From IMG/VR virus record IMGVR_UViG_3300020471_000004, positions 168,693 to 232,692 of that record: a stretch of 64,000 nucleotides of DNA; one strand, 5' to 3'. The notes beneath the pieces are model-generated. The model saw nothing but the letters and a program-made list of their open reading frames with translations. It was not told where the DNA came from and did not search any database. Source of the stretch: a virus. A program made the translations under genes and the position numbers. Positions 34,956 through 44,238 of this stretch are shown in pieces (position 1 is the first letter of the stretch; each line of letters opens with the position of its first letter).

Positions 34956-35417
34956 TCAGCTTATCTTGTTATGTACAAGTACGTTGTTCAAAAAGAACGT
35001 GTCGTACAGGTCAACTGTTACTTCGTAAGTCTGACAATTAGCTTCTATAAAAAGGTTAGACTCGACTTGTATTACCGAGTCTTTGCCGAATAGTTTATCC
35101 CCAGTCACTATTTGATGCGGAAACTTCCACTGCCAGTACCCAGCTCTTTGAGTAAGGATAGGTTGGTCTTTTACAAAGTGCATAGTATTAATTTTGTAGT
35201 AGCCTGTTCTGATAAACGTTTCTTTTAAAACAACTTCAACGTCTACTACTTTACCAGCGATATTACGTGTTGCCCAATCTATCGCAAATTCTTCGTTTCC
35301 GAATCGAGAGCTTGGCATAGCACTGATACGCAAACCTGTTATTTTGTCACCCACAGATATGTCAATGGCATTTCGGGGATGAAAGTCGGAACCTATATAA
35401 GCTATTTGCTTTATCAT
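34956..35417 (-). CDS. Free-standing degenerate Hint-like protein
   Basis: A 153-residue protein that resembles the Hint domains ending its neighbours: GDKITGLRISA corresponds to the early GD-V strand, YWQW matches their Trp phrase, VTGDKLFG the second GD turn, and it ends LVHN-KIS with His149-Asn150 near the C-terminus as in intein C-termini. It lacks the N-terminal Cys and the T-x-x-H motif (VKDQPIL instead), so N-terminal cleavage is not expected, though Asn-dependent C-terminal cleavage might be. It abuts the 505-residue Hint fibre gene. Homology is inferred from pattern. Confidence 0.65.
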   Translation of the reverse strand: MIKQIAYIGSDFHPRNAIDISVGDKITGLRISAMPSSRFGNEEFAIDWATRNIAGKVVDVEVVLKETFIRTGYYKINTMHFVKDQPILTQRAGYWQWKFPHQIVTGDKLFGKDSVIQVESNLFIEANCQTYEVTVDLYDTFFLNNVLVHNKIS

Positions 35418-36934
35418 TAGTATTTAACCGTTTGCGTTGTGTTATGAACAACTATAGGAGTCTGTCCTGCAAAATAGTTATCGTTAGGCTCTGCATCAAG
35501 AACAACTACGTTTACAGGACCTTCGTTGAATACAATGCTGCTGACTTCGACTTCTCTATCTACTCCCATAAGTAAATCACCTTCTTTCAATTCAGATGCA
35601 TCTAACCATTGCCACTGTGTGCCTTGTTTGGCAAAAACAGGGTGCTTGTCGGTAATTACTACATCGTTGTTGATAGTCCAAGATTTTGAATAAGATGCCT
35701 TAAATGCTACTTTAATTCGAGTAGCTGCGACCTTTCCGTTTTTAAGTTCAGTAGTTTTCCAATCTTGCCAACCTTGTTCTGATTCATCTAACAGACCGTC
35801 ACAAGTATAGCTTTGAACCGAATCTCCTACTCTAACGTATTTGGCTTTTTTGGTAGTACCGTCCCACATAAGAACAGGAGTGTCTTCGTGCAAGCAACCA
35901 CCTCCGCCTACTACAACACCTCCGCCGCCTCCGCCTACAGGGCCTGTATCGACTCTTCGGTTAAAGCCTGAAAACGAAAATATAATATTATCTATTACTT
36001 TACGTTCAGTACTGTTCTTATCAGTGATTGTTACTTTCATTTTGCCTTTGTATTCGTAAGTATCTTGAGGCGCAATGGTTCGCAACATACTCAAACGAAT
36101 AGAGTTTGCGGTTGTTTGGCTTTCTACTACCAGACCAGGTACATCCCAGCTTCCATCGATAGGTTCCCATTTGTATGTAAAGGGCCCGACACCGCCACTC
36201 AGGTTTCTAACAACCAGTGTAGCAATACCGCTAAAAGAATCGTTTACCATTTCGGCAAGTTCGATATGTTGATTGTTAACACTAGCTGTAAGTTCTTCGA
36301 TTTCTTGCTCTTCAGGAACGTCTACAGCGACACCTGCAGGAGCAGCCCACAAAAAGAAACTTGAGTCAGGAGTAGAAGTGCCGTAATACACAGACTCTTT
36401 AGGAGTTTCACCTGTAGGCCCTTGAGGTCCTACAATACAGCTAGGTCCTTGCGGGCCCATAGGCCCTTGGTCTCCGACTTGACCTCGTATGCCTGTATCA
36501 CCACGAGGTCCTACTCCTCCCGGGCATCCATACTTACCTATGACACCTATCTTTCCGTCTTCGCCTTCTAGTCCTGCTATACCTTGTTCACCTGTAGGCC
36601 CTATAGGTCCTTCACATCCAGTTTTACCTTTCTTACCGTCACGACCTACTCTTCCGTTCTTGCCGTTACGACCTCGAGGGCCTTTTATTCCCCGAGGTCC
36701 CTCACCAAAGAAAGTCTGAGTCATGAAGCCTGATATAGAAACTATTTCACCGTTAGCTCTAACAAGGTTAAGCGAGCCTAGCTTTTTATTAAAGCCTACT
36801 TGAACCACAAGCCTTTTGCTGATAGGTTCTTCTGCACTATACTCGATAGAGCGGTTTATTTCGTTTGCTTTTAAGCTTGTGCCTTCTTGATTTGCATTGG
36901 GTACAAAGCTTTTGATACTAGCTTCTTGTGCCAT
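35417..36934 (-). CDS. Collagen-like fibre with PKD-like and C-terminal Hint domains
   Basis: A 505-residue fibre. Order: shared N-terminal domain (1-76); collagen repeats (77-176) with Cys at 107, 137 and 166; a short WAAP-type end; a PKD/Ig-like domain (about 215-320, FTYKWEPIDGSW); a Gly-rich hinge; and a Hint domain from Cys347 (CLHEDTPVLMWDGT) through TDKH (block B) to VVHN, with H497, N498 and then T499. The complete Cys/T-x-x-H/HN set predicts protein self-cleavage or splicing. It has the same hinge and extein length (about 7-8 residues) as the giant adhesin, so both probably undergo the same processing. Confidence 0.85.
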   Translation of the reverse strand: MAQEASIKSFVPNANQEGTSLKANEINRSIEYSAEEPISKRLVVQVGFNKKLGSLNLVRANGEIVSISGFMTQTFFGEGPRGIKGPRGRNGKNGRVGRDGKKGKTGCEGPIGPTGEQGIAGLEGEDGKIGVIGKYGCPGGVGPRGDTGIRGQVGDQGPMGPQGPSCIVGPQGPTGETPKESVYYGTSTPDSSFFLWAAPAGVAVDVPEEQEIEELTASVNNQHIELAEMVNDSFSGIATLVVRNLSGGVGPFTYKWEPIDGSWDVPGLVVESQTTANSIRLSMLRTIAPQDTYEYKGKMKVTITDKNSTERKVIDNIIFSFSGFNRRVDTGPVGGGGGGVVVGGGGCLHEDTPVLMWDGTTKKAKYVRVGDSVQSYTCDGLLDESEQGWQDWKTTELKNGKVAATRIKVAFKASYSKSWTINNDVVITDKHPVFAKQGTQWQWLDASELKEGDLLMGVDREVEVSSIVFNEGPVNVVVLDAEPNDNYFAGQTPIVVHNTTQTVKY

Positions 36935-36937
36935 ACC

Positions 36938-39355
36938 TTACCTCAATTTAGGATTCACTTCAATATTAAGGTTAACAGTCAGGTCACTACCATAGTCACT
37001 TATTCTGCCGTTGCGTACACGCATCTTGGCAACAACGTCAATAAATCCGCTGGGGTTGTTGGCTTTTATAACTGACCAACCTTGGGTTATTGATTTGTCT
37101 GCATACGCATAAGTACCTTGACGGGTAGGATCTGTTACGTTAAACCCTGCTGAACCTGTACCCTTTATGTTGCGCCCGTATTCAGGTTCATTAACACTAT
37201 GGGTTTTATAACCTAAAACAAAGTCAATGTTTTCTAGTCCGTCCTCTGATGCGAAACCTGGACCTAATCTAGCAGAAAAATCTGCGGTAGCTTTTACTAA
37301 CACGTCACCTTTGAAATTTATACGCTGGGTATAAATGATTTCTTCGGTGTTCTTTTGTCTGCTTTGGTTGTTGAAGATTTGAGGACTGTCTTTTGCTATT
37401 TGTTGGCTTAATGTGCTGCTAACTGTATAGTCAGGGAACGTACCTGTAACTTTAATACCGTCTCCTGATTCTATATTGAATCGGGGAACAGGCATGATTA
37501 TAGGCTCGGCATTGTGACGGATAAGCTTTATGCTTTTGGATGTAACAATGCTATCTGTTATTACGCCGCTTATAGAGTTATCTGGCGTACCTTGTGACAA
37601 AACATTTCGGAATATCTGTACTTCGATAGAGTGATCAGGGTCAATGTCACGTTTGAATATAAGTCGGTTATCAACAACATCGAATAGAGAGCGATTAACA
37701 TGCATACCTTGTTCAGAAACAAACACTAAACCTTTTTCTTGAGGAGCAAAAGGTAACTGTAATACCTTCGTTAGGTCCCTAGTCAAATAGTTTTGAGTAT
37801 GGATGTGTGTTGCGTATCCTTGTACCTCTTGAGTAACGAAAGCATTTATTTCAACACGTAGACCTTGAATAGGCGGTGTAGTAAACACAATCTTTTGACG
37901 TTCAGTATCTACAGTGTACGTGTTAATAGACTGCATAAAGCTATCTATGTAAACAATGAGGTCACTAGAAAGAGAAACAGTCTCTTCCCCTTGTACAGGT
38001 ATATCGAACTCTGTTTGCGAACCGTCTGCAACTGTTTCAGCATATCGAATATTCAAGTATGCACCAGTGCTAGGTGTAAGAGAAAACAAACGAGCATCTA
38101 CTTGCACTTCACTAGGTAAGTCTTCTGCAAACTCTATTTGGTTTTCTTTTATTTCAAATGCTTCACGATGCTGAGTAATACCACTAAGCGCAACCATTGA
38201 GTAGTTGTCGTTAGAAGTATGGGAATAATGATGTATTTGAGATTTTTGAGAAGTTGCCTGTGATAAATCTTTTTGGTACAGCACGAAAGTTCTTATGCCT
38301 GCACTGTCTTCAGGTGCAATAACATAAGCATTCATTTTCAAAGTACCAGGCGGGTGATAAAGAACACTGCCGTTACCGTTAGCTTTTAAAGGAGGTACCC
38401 AGCGCGGATATTCTATTCCTCTTTCTAGAACATAGTTGCTAGGTACCCCGTCAAGGCCCGGCAGACCAGCAGCACCAAGATTACCGTGGCGAGGGTACCA
38501 GATATTTATAACGCTGGTATCGCTTAGGTCGCTGAATGCGCTAGCGGTAGCAATATAAGCAATGTTATCGCCGTTCTGGGTAGCGGTAAAGCGTCGCGTC
38601 TCTCCCGCCCCCGTACCGCTTACTACTTGGACAATAACAACATCGCCAGCTTCAACATCAGCCGTCTCGGTAGCCTCAGGCTGCTTAAACTCAGAAGGGT
38701 CATACACATTCTCGAAACCTACTTCACCGTTGAATATTCGAGTATGTCCGCTGAAAGACCACTGAGCTCCGCCGGGCCCAAACTTCTGAACAATACCAGG
38801 TGAATTGCTATTGTCCAGGTTTGTTTCCAAATCTTGTACTGCAATCGCGTTAGCAATAGCTGTAACAGGACTTGGTAAATCTTCAATACTCATAACAGCA
38901 GGTATTGAACCGTATTCTGAATGAGTAACATCAATATTTTGTGCGTTGCCTTCTTTTATGTGAAGACTTGCATCTATACGCATGCCTTCACCGTTACGTT
39001 TGGTAAAAGGTTGCGCATAAACACAATGACCAATTACGGTATTGTCTTCTAGCATAATAACAAGTTCGCCGATAGCTACGCTAGAGCCTTCGGTAGCAGG
39101 AACACTAGTCGGTATGTCAAACGTAAACCGCACAGTGTTTTCAGAAAGAACCTGAATGTATTGAATCTTTCCTTGGTGAACAGTAGTTGAAACCAAGTTT
39201 TCAGGAATGCCTTCTTGTTCGTAAAAATCTTCTACGTCGGAAACTTCTAGGTTACCTACTTTGAAATATTTAGGTGCTACTAGAATTCCACCGCTATCTG
39301 CATTTAGCAAAGCTTGAGAGCCTGCTGGTGTTAGATGTATAATATCAGGTGTCAT
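36938..39355 (-). CDS. Tail-collar-type fibre / baseplate-attached fibre protein
   Basis: An 805-residue protein. The N-terminus (HLTPAGSQALLNAD, then a VGN phrase) matches the tail-collar fibre N-terminal domain that plugs fibres into baseplates. The rest is strand-rich, with a small collagen-like piece (GAAGLPGLDGVP, about 300) and a repeated carbohydrate-binding-like texture. It is the first fibre gene after the baseplate genes, which suits a proximal fibre segment or adaptor to which the collagen fibres attach. Confidence 0.75.
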   Translation of the reverse strand: MTPDIIHLTPAGSQALLNADSGGILVAPKYFKVGNLEVSDVEDFYEQEGIPENLVSTTVHQGKIQYIQVLSENTVRFTFDIPTSVPATEGSSVAIGELVIMLEDNTVIGHCVYAQPFTKRNGEGMRIDASLHIKEGNAQNIDVTHSEYGSIPAVMSIEDLPSPVTAIANAIAVQDLETNLDNSNSPGIVQKFGPGGAQWSFSGHTRIFNGEVGFENVYDPSEFKQPEATETADVEAGDVVIVQVVSGTGAGETRRFTATQNGDNIAYIATASAFSDLSDTSVINIWYPRHGNLGAAGLPGLDGVPSNYVLERGIEYPRWVPPLKANGNGSVLYHPPGTLKMNAYVIAPEDSAGIRTFVLYQKDLSQATSQKSQIHHYSHTSNDNYSMVALSGITQHREAFEIKENQIEFAEDLPSEVQVDARLFSLTPSTGAYLNIRYAETVADGSQTEFDIPVQGEETVSLSSDLIVYIDSFMQSINTYTVDTERQKIVFTTPPIQGLRVEINAFVTQEVQGYATHIHTQNYLTRDLTKVLQLPFAPQEKGLVFVSEQGMHVNRSLFDVVDNRLIFKRDIDPDHSIEVQIFRNVLSQGTPDNSISGVITDSIVTSKSIKLIRHNAEPIIMPVPRFNIESGDGIKVTGTFPDYTVSSTLSQQIAKDSPQIFNNQSRQKNTEEIIYTQRINFKGDVLVKATADFSARLGPGFASEDGLENIDFVLGYKTHSVNEPEYGRNIKGTGSAGFNVTDPTRQGTYAYADKSITQGWSVIKANNPSGFIDVVAKMRVRNGRISDYGSDLTVNLNIEVNPKLR

Positions 39356-39390
39356 CGTATACTTCCGTATCTGTTTCTATAAAATTATAG

Positions 39391-42300
39391 TTATTCTTGA
39401 TCGTAGCGAACTGCGAATCTCCCTCTGCTGAACCCTCTAAGTTGAGTTCTGTACAGATACCAAGTTTCGGTCAAACCATCTTCGTAAACGCGAGTTACTT
39501 CGATAGGTCCTGTAGTACTACCGTTGCCTTCTCTATCGCGTTCTGCACCGTCCCAGTTTCCATATAAAGATACAGCACTGTTATTCTCAGGTATATAAGT
39601 AAAACGCGCTCTACCTAAAGATTTAGGGTGTGCAAAATAACCAAACTGATTACTATTAGGATTAACTTCGAATGTACCGGCAGTTCGACTAGTCAAGGTA
39701 CTAAAGTTATCTAGGTAACTGTTGAACGTAGCAGAGTCTGTAATGCCTTCCAAGTAAGCACCGAATATAGGATAGCTAGAATACACTCTAACTTCTCGGG
39801 TTTGTTCAAAGCTAGGGTAATCTTTAGACCTAATAGTTATCTCTATTGTTTTAGACTCGGCAATAGGACTAACCACAAGAGTATTTTCTTCAAGAGATGC
39901 GTCAGACTCGTTGTAATCAAAATAATAAAAACAACTGTCTGATGCGTCCTGTGTATCTTGACCGCTTTGGGTAGTACCTATTAGTGTAGCACCTAGTTCG
40001 TACTCGGCAGCATCAATGATAGCATCTTGTACAGGACTTGATATAATAAGGTCTATGCTTTGCGGAACAAACTGCATAATCAAACTGTACTCAAACTCTC
40101 GGCTTATTGTCTGAGTACCTTCTTGCGCTACAGCCTTCAAAACCATTGCGGTGTTTTGTGTAAGCTTAGGTATTATAAATCCGTCTCGTTCTTGATCGTA
40201 AACTAACCCTACAGGCCCGCTTACTGTATACCACGTTACCATATCTGACGGGTTTGCTACAAGCGTTCCGTCTCTTCTGGTAATAGATACAGTAGGAACA
40301 AATACACTATCTGGGTCATCGTACACATAGGTCTGACCTGTGCGGGATATAACATCAATAGCTTTTGAACTTTCTATTATTACCCTTACACTAGATGCAA
40401 CTGTTTCAACTCTGTCTTGGGAAGCAGCAGGGTTAGAACTATCTACAGCATCGGTACTTCTGGGAAACTCTTCGGTATACACAGCCTTTATTGTTACCAG
40501 CGTGTCTGACTCTAAGGGACTTACCAACAAACCAATTACGTTTCGGTTAGGTTGTGCAAGAGATACTTTACTTGAAGAGGTCTCTAGTGACCATTCTACT
40601 ACCTCTGGGTCATAGAACGTGCCTTGGTCATCTGTTCTTTCTACTTTTGCTCTAAACTGATAGTACAGTCTTTGACTTACAGGGTCTATCTGAGCAAAAC
40701 TATCAGGATTGCCTGGTAGTACAGGAACATCAGGCAAACGTATAACTTTGTTAGCACCTGAGGTGTCATTAGGCAAAGTATTGGTGTTACGTTCAAAACT
40801 TCCATCGTTGGTAATGTTGTTGAGGTACATGCCTACCAGTACTGCATTTGTGCTTTTCATATAAACACTAAGCTGTTCGGTAAACTGGGTTCTAAAATCA
40901 TCATAGTCAGCATAGACTATAAGTTGAGCATTTATGTTGATTCTAGGGTACAGGTAACCTTCGTTATCTATTTCTGCAACTTGGATGTTTTCAAAAACCT
41001 CTGAAAGTTGTTCTTCGGTCAATTCGGCAGCCGTATAGATGCTTAGGTCTGCTTTGGTTGGTAACAGACTTTGGTAGCTGTCATTGGTCAATAGCAGAGC
41101 TTCAAGTACTTCACGCTTGTTGGCTACTTCCACTCTCCAATTATTAGACACCATGTAAGACTCACCACCATCTTCATAGTCTATAACCAGACCATACGAA
41201 AAGTCTAAGGTGTTGTCTGCGTATATTTCACCAGGGCCTTCAATACGACTAGAGTTAATTGTGTTTATTATTTTTAACTCGTCTGCGTTGTTGGTTATAG
41301 TAACTGTTTCTTCCTGTTGGAAGTAACGAGCAGTTACAGTAAAACTTTGTTGCACACCATCTTCCAGCGGACGTGTTTGAATAACGGCTCTCGGGTATTC
41401 TTTACCCCAGTTAGCATCGATAACGTTTCGAACACTCTGTGTCCAGTCAGCCTGAGTTTCTTCTGCTAGGGACTTAAATACTATTTCACCGTCAATAAGT
41501 TTACTGACCTGCTGTTCAGTAAGGGTATTAGAATCTAACCACTCTCGGTCAACTCCAATAAGAATTTCCACAATTCGGTCTAGCGTGTACATACCTTGAG
41601 ACAAGTCAGCTTCTATTTCCTGTCCGTCAAAGCTTGGGCTTATAGTCCAAACAGCTCTAGCTTGCTCTATCTCTCCGTTCTCATAAGTTACCATAGCTGC
41701 AAGCATTACACGGCTAGACTCTGCCATATCAGGTACATAGACAATCTCTAGTTCTGTACTCAGATAGATTTTAGGTGCTACGCTTATGCTCATAGAGTAA
41801 GAAGTAACAGGAACATCTGTAGTATCTAAAGTTTCAGAGTCAAGAACAATTCCTTCCTCTGGCAAGTCAAGGGGGTTGATATAATACACATGGATATTTA
41901 CCAAGCCTGATATGTTACGCAAAGTACTTTCAGAGTCATAAGGCAAGTAATCTATTTGAAACTGTTGGTGCTCTATACCGTCATCTTCGGCTTCAAACAA
42001 GTCTGGTGCTAGTGAAAGAATAACAGGAACGCCTTCAGTATGTTCAAAAGTACCTGTATTTCCGTCACGCACAAAAACACTTAATGTCTCTTGGTTTTGC
42101 TTTAGTTCAATACGGTAAGGAACCAATTGTGTTGTAGAGCTGTCATTCCAGTCTGCGTAGAAACGAACTCGGTTAGTATTACCTTGATTGAGGTTCTGAG
42201 GAGTAACTACTTCTATACGGTCAAGTTCACGGCGCAAAGTATTAACGGTTACTGTCTTGCTGGCGCTAAGGGTAATAACTGATTCGTTATCCTCAGTGTC

Positions 42301-44238
42301 GTAACGATAAACACTAATACGGGCATTGATGTTAACTTGTTCTGAATAAACTCCTAGGTCTTGTGCTACCAACAAACCGTTTTCTATGTTACCAGCCTTG
42401 GCTGTAGCTGTTTGACTACCAAACCAATCTGCTTCCACTACAGTCTGCATACCGTTAGACCAGGTTGCTAGCAGTTGGTAAACAGTTCGGGTATTTTCTA
42501 TTACGGTATCTGGCCCAATGATTTGAATGTCTTCTATCACAAGTCTAGGCTTTTTAAAGTGTACTGCAACAGAGCCTTTTATCATTCTTTCGGATTCAGG
42601 ATCCTGATACACTACCGTAAATTCTGCATCGAAGTCTCGGTATACAATAGGTATATCGAACTCACCTGTTTCTTTTATTGCAGAAGCACTGGTAGAACTT
42701 TCCCATAGGCCTAATTCAAGATCAGTGCTACCTGCTCTCATTTGTGCAGGTACGCTGTACAGTTCTTTGGTAGAACCATCGGTGTAGTCTACCTGTGCTG
42801 TCAAGTAAACTCCTGCCATGCCTTGTATAATATCTTTTTGAGGGTCTAACTCTATCCAGTTTCCGTCAATGTCTTGCTCGAGGATAATTCGTACACGTTT
42901 GGGAATATTGTTGGTTGCAGCAGGAACTAGAGTAACTGCCATAGACTGTGTGCTTTGAGTTCCGTCAACATTTCGGTGTACAACACTTACTGTGGCAGGT
43001 ACTGGTTCAAATATTTCAGTCACATGCAAAACATTTTGGTCAAAGCTGGCTACGTCACTGTCAATATGCCAAGTAATACGGTCAGGGTCACCGAACTCTC
43101 TTACGTTATCATGGCGAGTGATAAGTTTGTAAACGTTCTTTTGGTCCTGTTTAGGATCAACAGGACCTACTATCTGCAAACTATCAGGAATAAAAGGAGT
43201 TCCAATAGGATAAAGCTGTACCGATACTGTACTGGTTTTACCTCTTAGTGTATAGGTAAACTCTATATCTTCTACAAAGTCTATGTCTTTAAACTCTACG
43301 CTTTTGCCGTCAAAGCTTTTTATGTAAGAACCTTGAACGTCAGTAGGGTATTCTGATACTTGTGTCCCATCACTCAAGGTAACCAAAACATGCGCTGGGT
43401 ATTGCCTGAATCCTTGCACCATTGAAGGTATAACAAATCTTTCATCAATAACTACAGGTTCAGATGCATTGACATAGATTTTAGGTTTGATTATGCTAGA
43501 GCCAAACATTTCAATTGTCATCTGTGCAGGTAGCACCAGATAAACAGAACGCACTACTTTTTCAATAGGTGCAAACTGGTAGTATACTTCTATAACTCGC
43601 CATTCTATAAGCGCACGAACAATTCTAGGGTCATCCCTAGATGGATCGATTGTACGGTTTCGGTGACTGTCAATAAGGCTGTCTATTGCGGCTCTTCCTG
43701 CCTCGTTTTGGTCTGAGTACCCTAATGCTTGGCGCAAGTAACTGGTATCTTTGTTTGATATTACCAATTCAAGTGCCTGTTCTAAACCGCGACCGTCAAT
43801 TGATAGATCAACGTGACTAGAAGAGTACCAATCTCCTCCGTCAGGCAAAAGCGTACCATGCTGGTGGTACAAGTCAACATCATCATTGGTGTACAGAACT
43901 TGTTCATCAAAATCTCTGCCTAGCAAAAACTTAATGAATTTAGGATAGTCAGGGTTACCGTCTACTTCCCAGAACTTTATCAACTGGTAAAAAGAACGTG
44001 TAAGTTTTTCACGGTTCTGTTCAAAGAAGTCGTGTGTAAGGTTAAGACCTGCTTGGCGTATAGCTCTTTCGACAAACACGGAGTCAGTATCTTGGTCAAT
44101 GTTTCTTATATTTGCAAATTCTTTTAAAGGATTTCCAATATTTCTATCGAAGACACGCTGAGCAATATCAGCAAAGGTAGACCACAATTCATTTTCTTTT
44201 AATACGTCTACCAATAGGTCTGATCCAGTTTTAGACAT
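39391..44238 (-). CDS. Very large baseplate protein with Ig-like repeats
   Basis: A 1615-residue protein. The first 250 residues have a baseplate-wedge character (a helical region, FYQLIKFWEVDGNPDYPKF, then a LLPDGGDWY phrase) reminiscent of gp7- or P2 I-type proteins. The remainder is a string of bacterial Ig-like modules, recognisable by openings such as DIQIIGPDTVIE and SSRIEGPGEIYA and repeating W-x-V-ended strands; I count at least eight. It lies next to the gp6/J-like gene, in baseplate order. Long Ig arrays in phages often bind host surface sugars weakly. Which T4 protein it matches is not certain. Confidence 0.7.
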   Translation of the reverse strand: MSKTGSDLLVDVLKENELWSTFADIAQRVFDRNIGNPLKEFANIRNIDQDTDSVFVERAIRQAGLNLTHDFFEQNREKLTRSFYQLIKFWEVDGNPDYPKFIKFLLGRDFDEQVLYTNDDVDLYHQHGTLLPDGGDWYSSSHVDLSIDGRGLEQALELVISNKDTSYLRQALGYSDQNEAGRAAIDSLIDSHRNRTIDPSRDDPRIVRALIEWRVIEVYYQFAPIEKVVRSVYLVLPAQMTIEMFGSSIIKPKIYVNASEPVVIDERFVIPSMVQGFRQYPAHVLVTLSDGTQVSEYPTDVQGSYIKSFDGKSVEFKDIDFVEDIEFTYTLRGKTSTVSVQLYPIGTPFIPDSLQIVGPVDPKQDQKNVYKLITRHDNVREFGDPDRITWHIDSDVASFDQNVLHVTEIFEPVPATVSVVHRNVDGTQSTQSMAVTLVPAATNNIPKRVRIILEQDIDGNWIELDPQKDIIQGMAGVYLTAQVDYTDGSTKELYSVPAQMRAGSTDLELGLWESSTSASAIKETGEFDIPIVYRDFDAEFTVVYQDPESERMIKGSVAVHFKKPRLVIEDIQIIGPDTVIENTRTVYQLLATWSNGMQTVVEADWFGSQTATAKAGNIENGLLVAQDLGVYSEQVNINARISVYRYDTEDNESVITLSASKTVTVNTLRRELDRIEVVTPQNLNQGNTNRVRFYADWNDSSTTQLVPYRIELKQNQETLSVFVRDGNTGTFEHTEGVPVILSLAPDLFEAEDDGIEHQQFQIDYLPYDSESTLRNISGLVNIHVYYINPLDLPEEGIVLDSETLDTTDVPVTSYSMSISVAPKIYLSTELEIVYVPDMAESSRVMLAAMVTYENGEIEQARAVWTISPSFDGQEIEADLSQGMYTLDRIVEILIGVDREWLDSNTLTEQQVSKLIDGEIVFKSLAEETQADWTQSVRNVIDANWGKEYPRAVIQTRPLEDGVQQSFTVTARYFQQEETVTITNNADELKIINTINSSRIEGPGEIYADNTLDFSYGLVIDYEDGGESYMVSNNWRVEVANKREVLEALLLTNDSYQSLLPTKADLSIYTAAELTEEQLSEVFENIQVAEIDNEGYLYPRININAQLIVYADYDDFRTQFTEQLSVYMKSTNAVLVGMYLNNITNDGSFERNTNTLPNDTSGANKVIRLPDVPVLPGNPDSFAQIDPVSQRLYYQFRAKVERTDDQGTFYDPEVVEWSLETSSSKVSLAQPNRNVIGLLVSPLESDTLVTIKAVYTEEFPRSTDAVDSSNPAASQDRVETVASSVRVIIESSKAIDVISRTGQTYVYDDPDSVFVPTVSITRRDGTLVANPSDMVTWYTVSGPVGLVYDQERDGFIIPKLTQNTAMVLKAVAQEGTQTISREFEYSLIMQFVPQSIDLIISSPVQDAIIDAAEYELGATLIGTTQSGQDTQDASDSCFYYFDYNESDASLEENTLVVSPIAESKTIEITIRSKDYPSFEQTREVRVYSSYPIFGAYLEGITDSATFNSYLDNFSTLTSRTAGTFEVNPNSNQFGYFAHPKSLGRARFTYIPENNSAVSLYGNWDGAERDREGNGSTTGPIEVTRVYEDGLTETWYLYRTQLRGFSRGRFAVRYDQE

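Noticed and set aside
18716-36934. Diversity-generating retroelement or invertible fibre cassette
   Set aside because: No reverse transcriptase, template repeat, invertase or inverted crossover sites were seen near the fibre genes.
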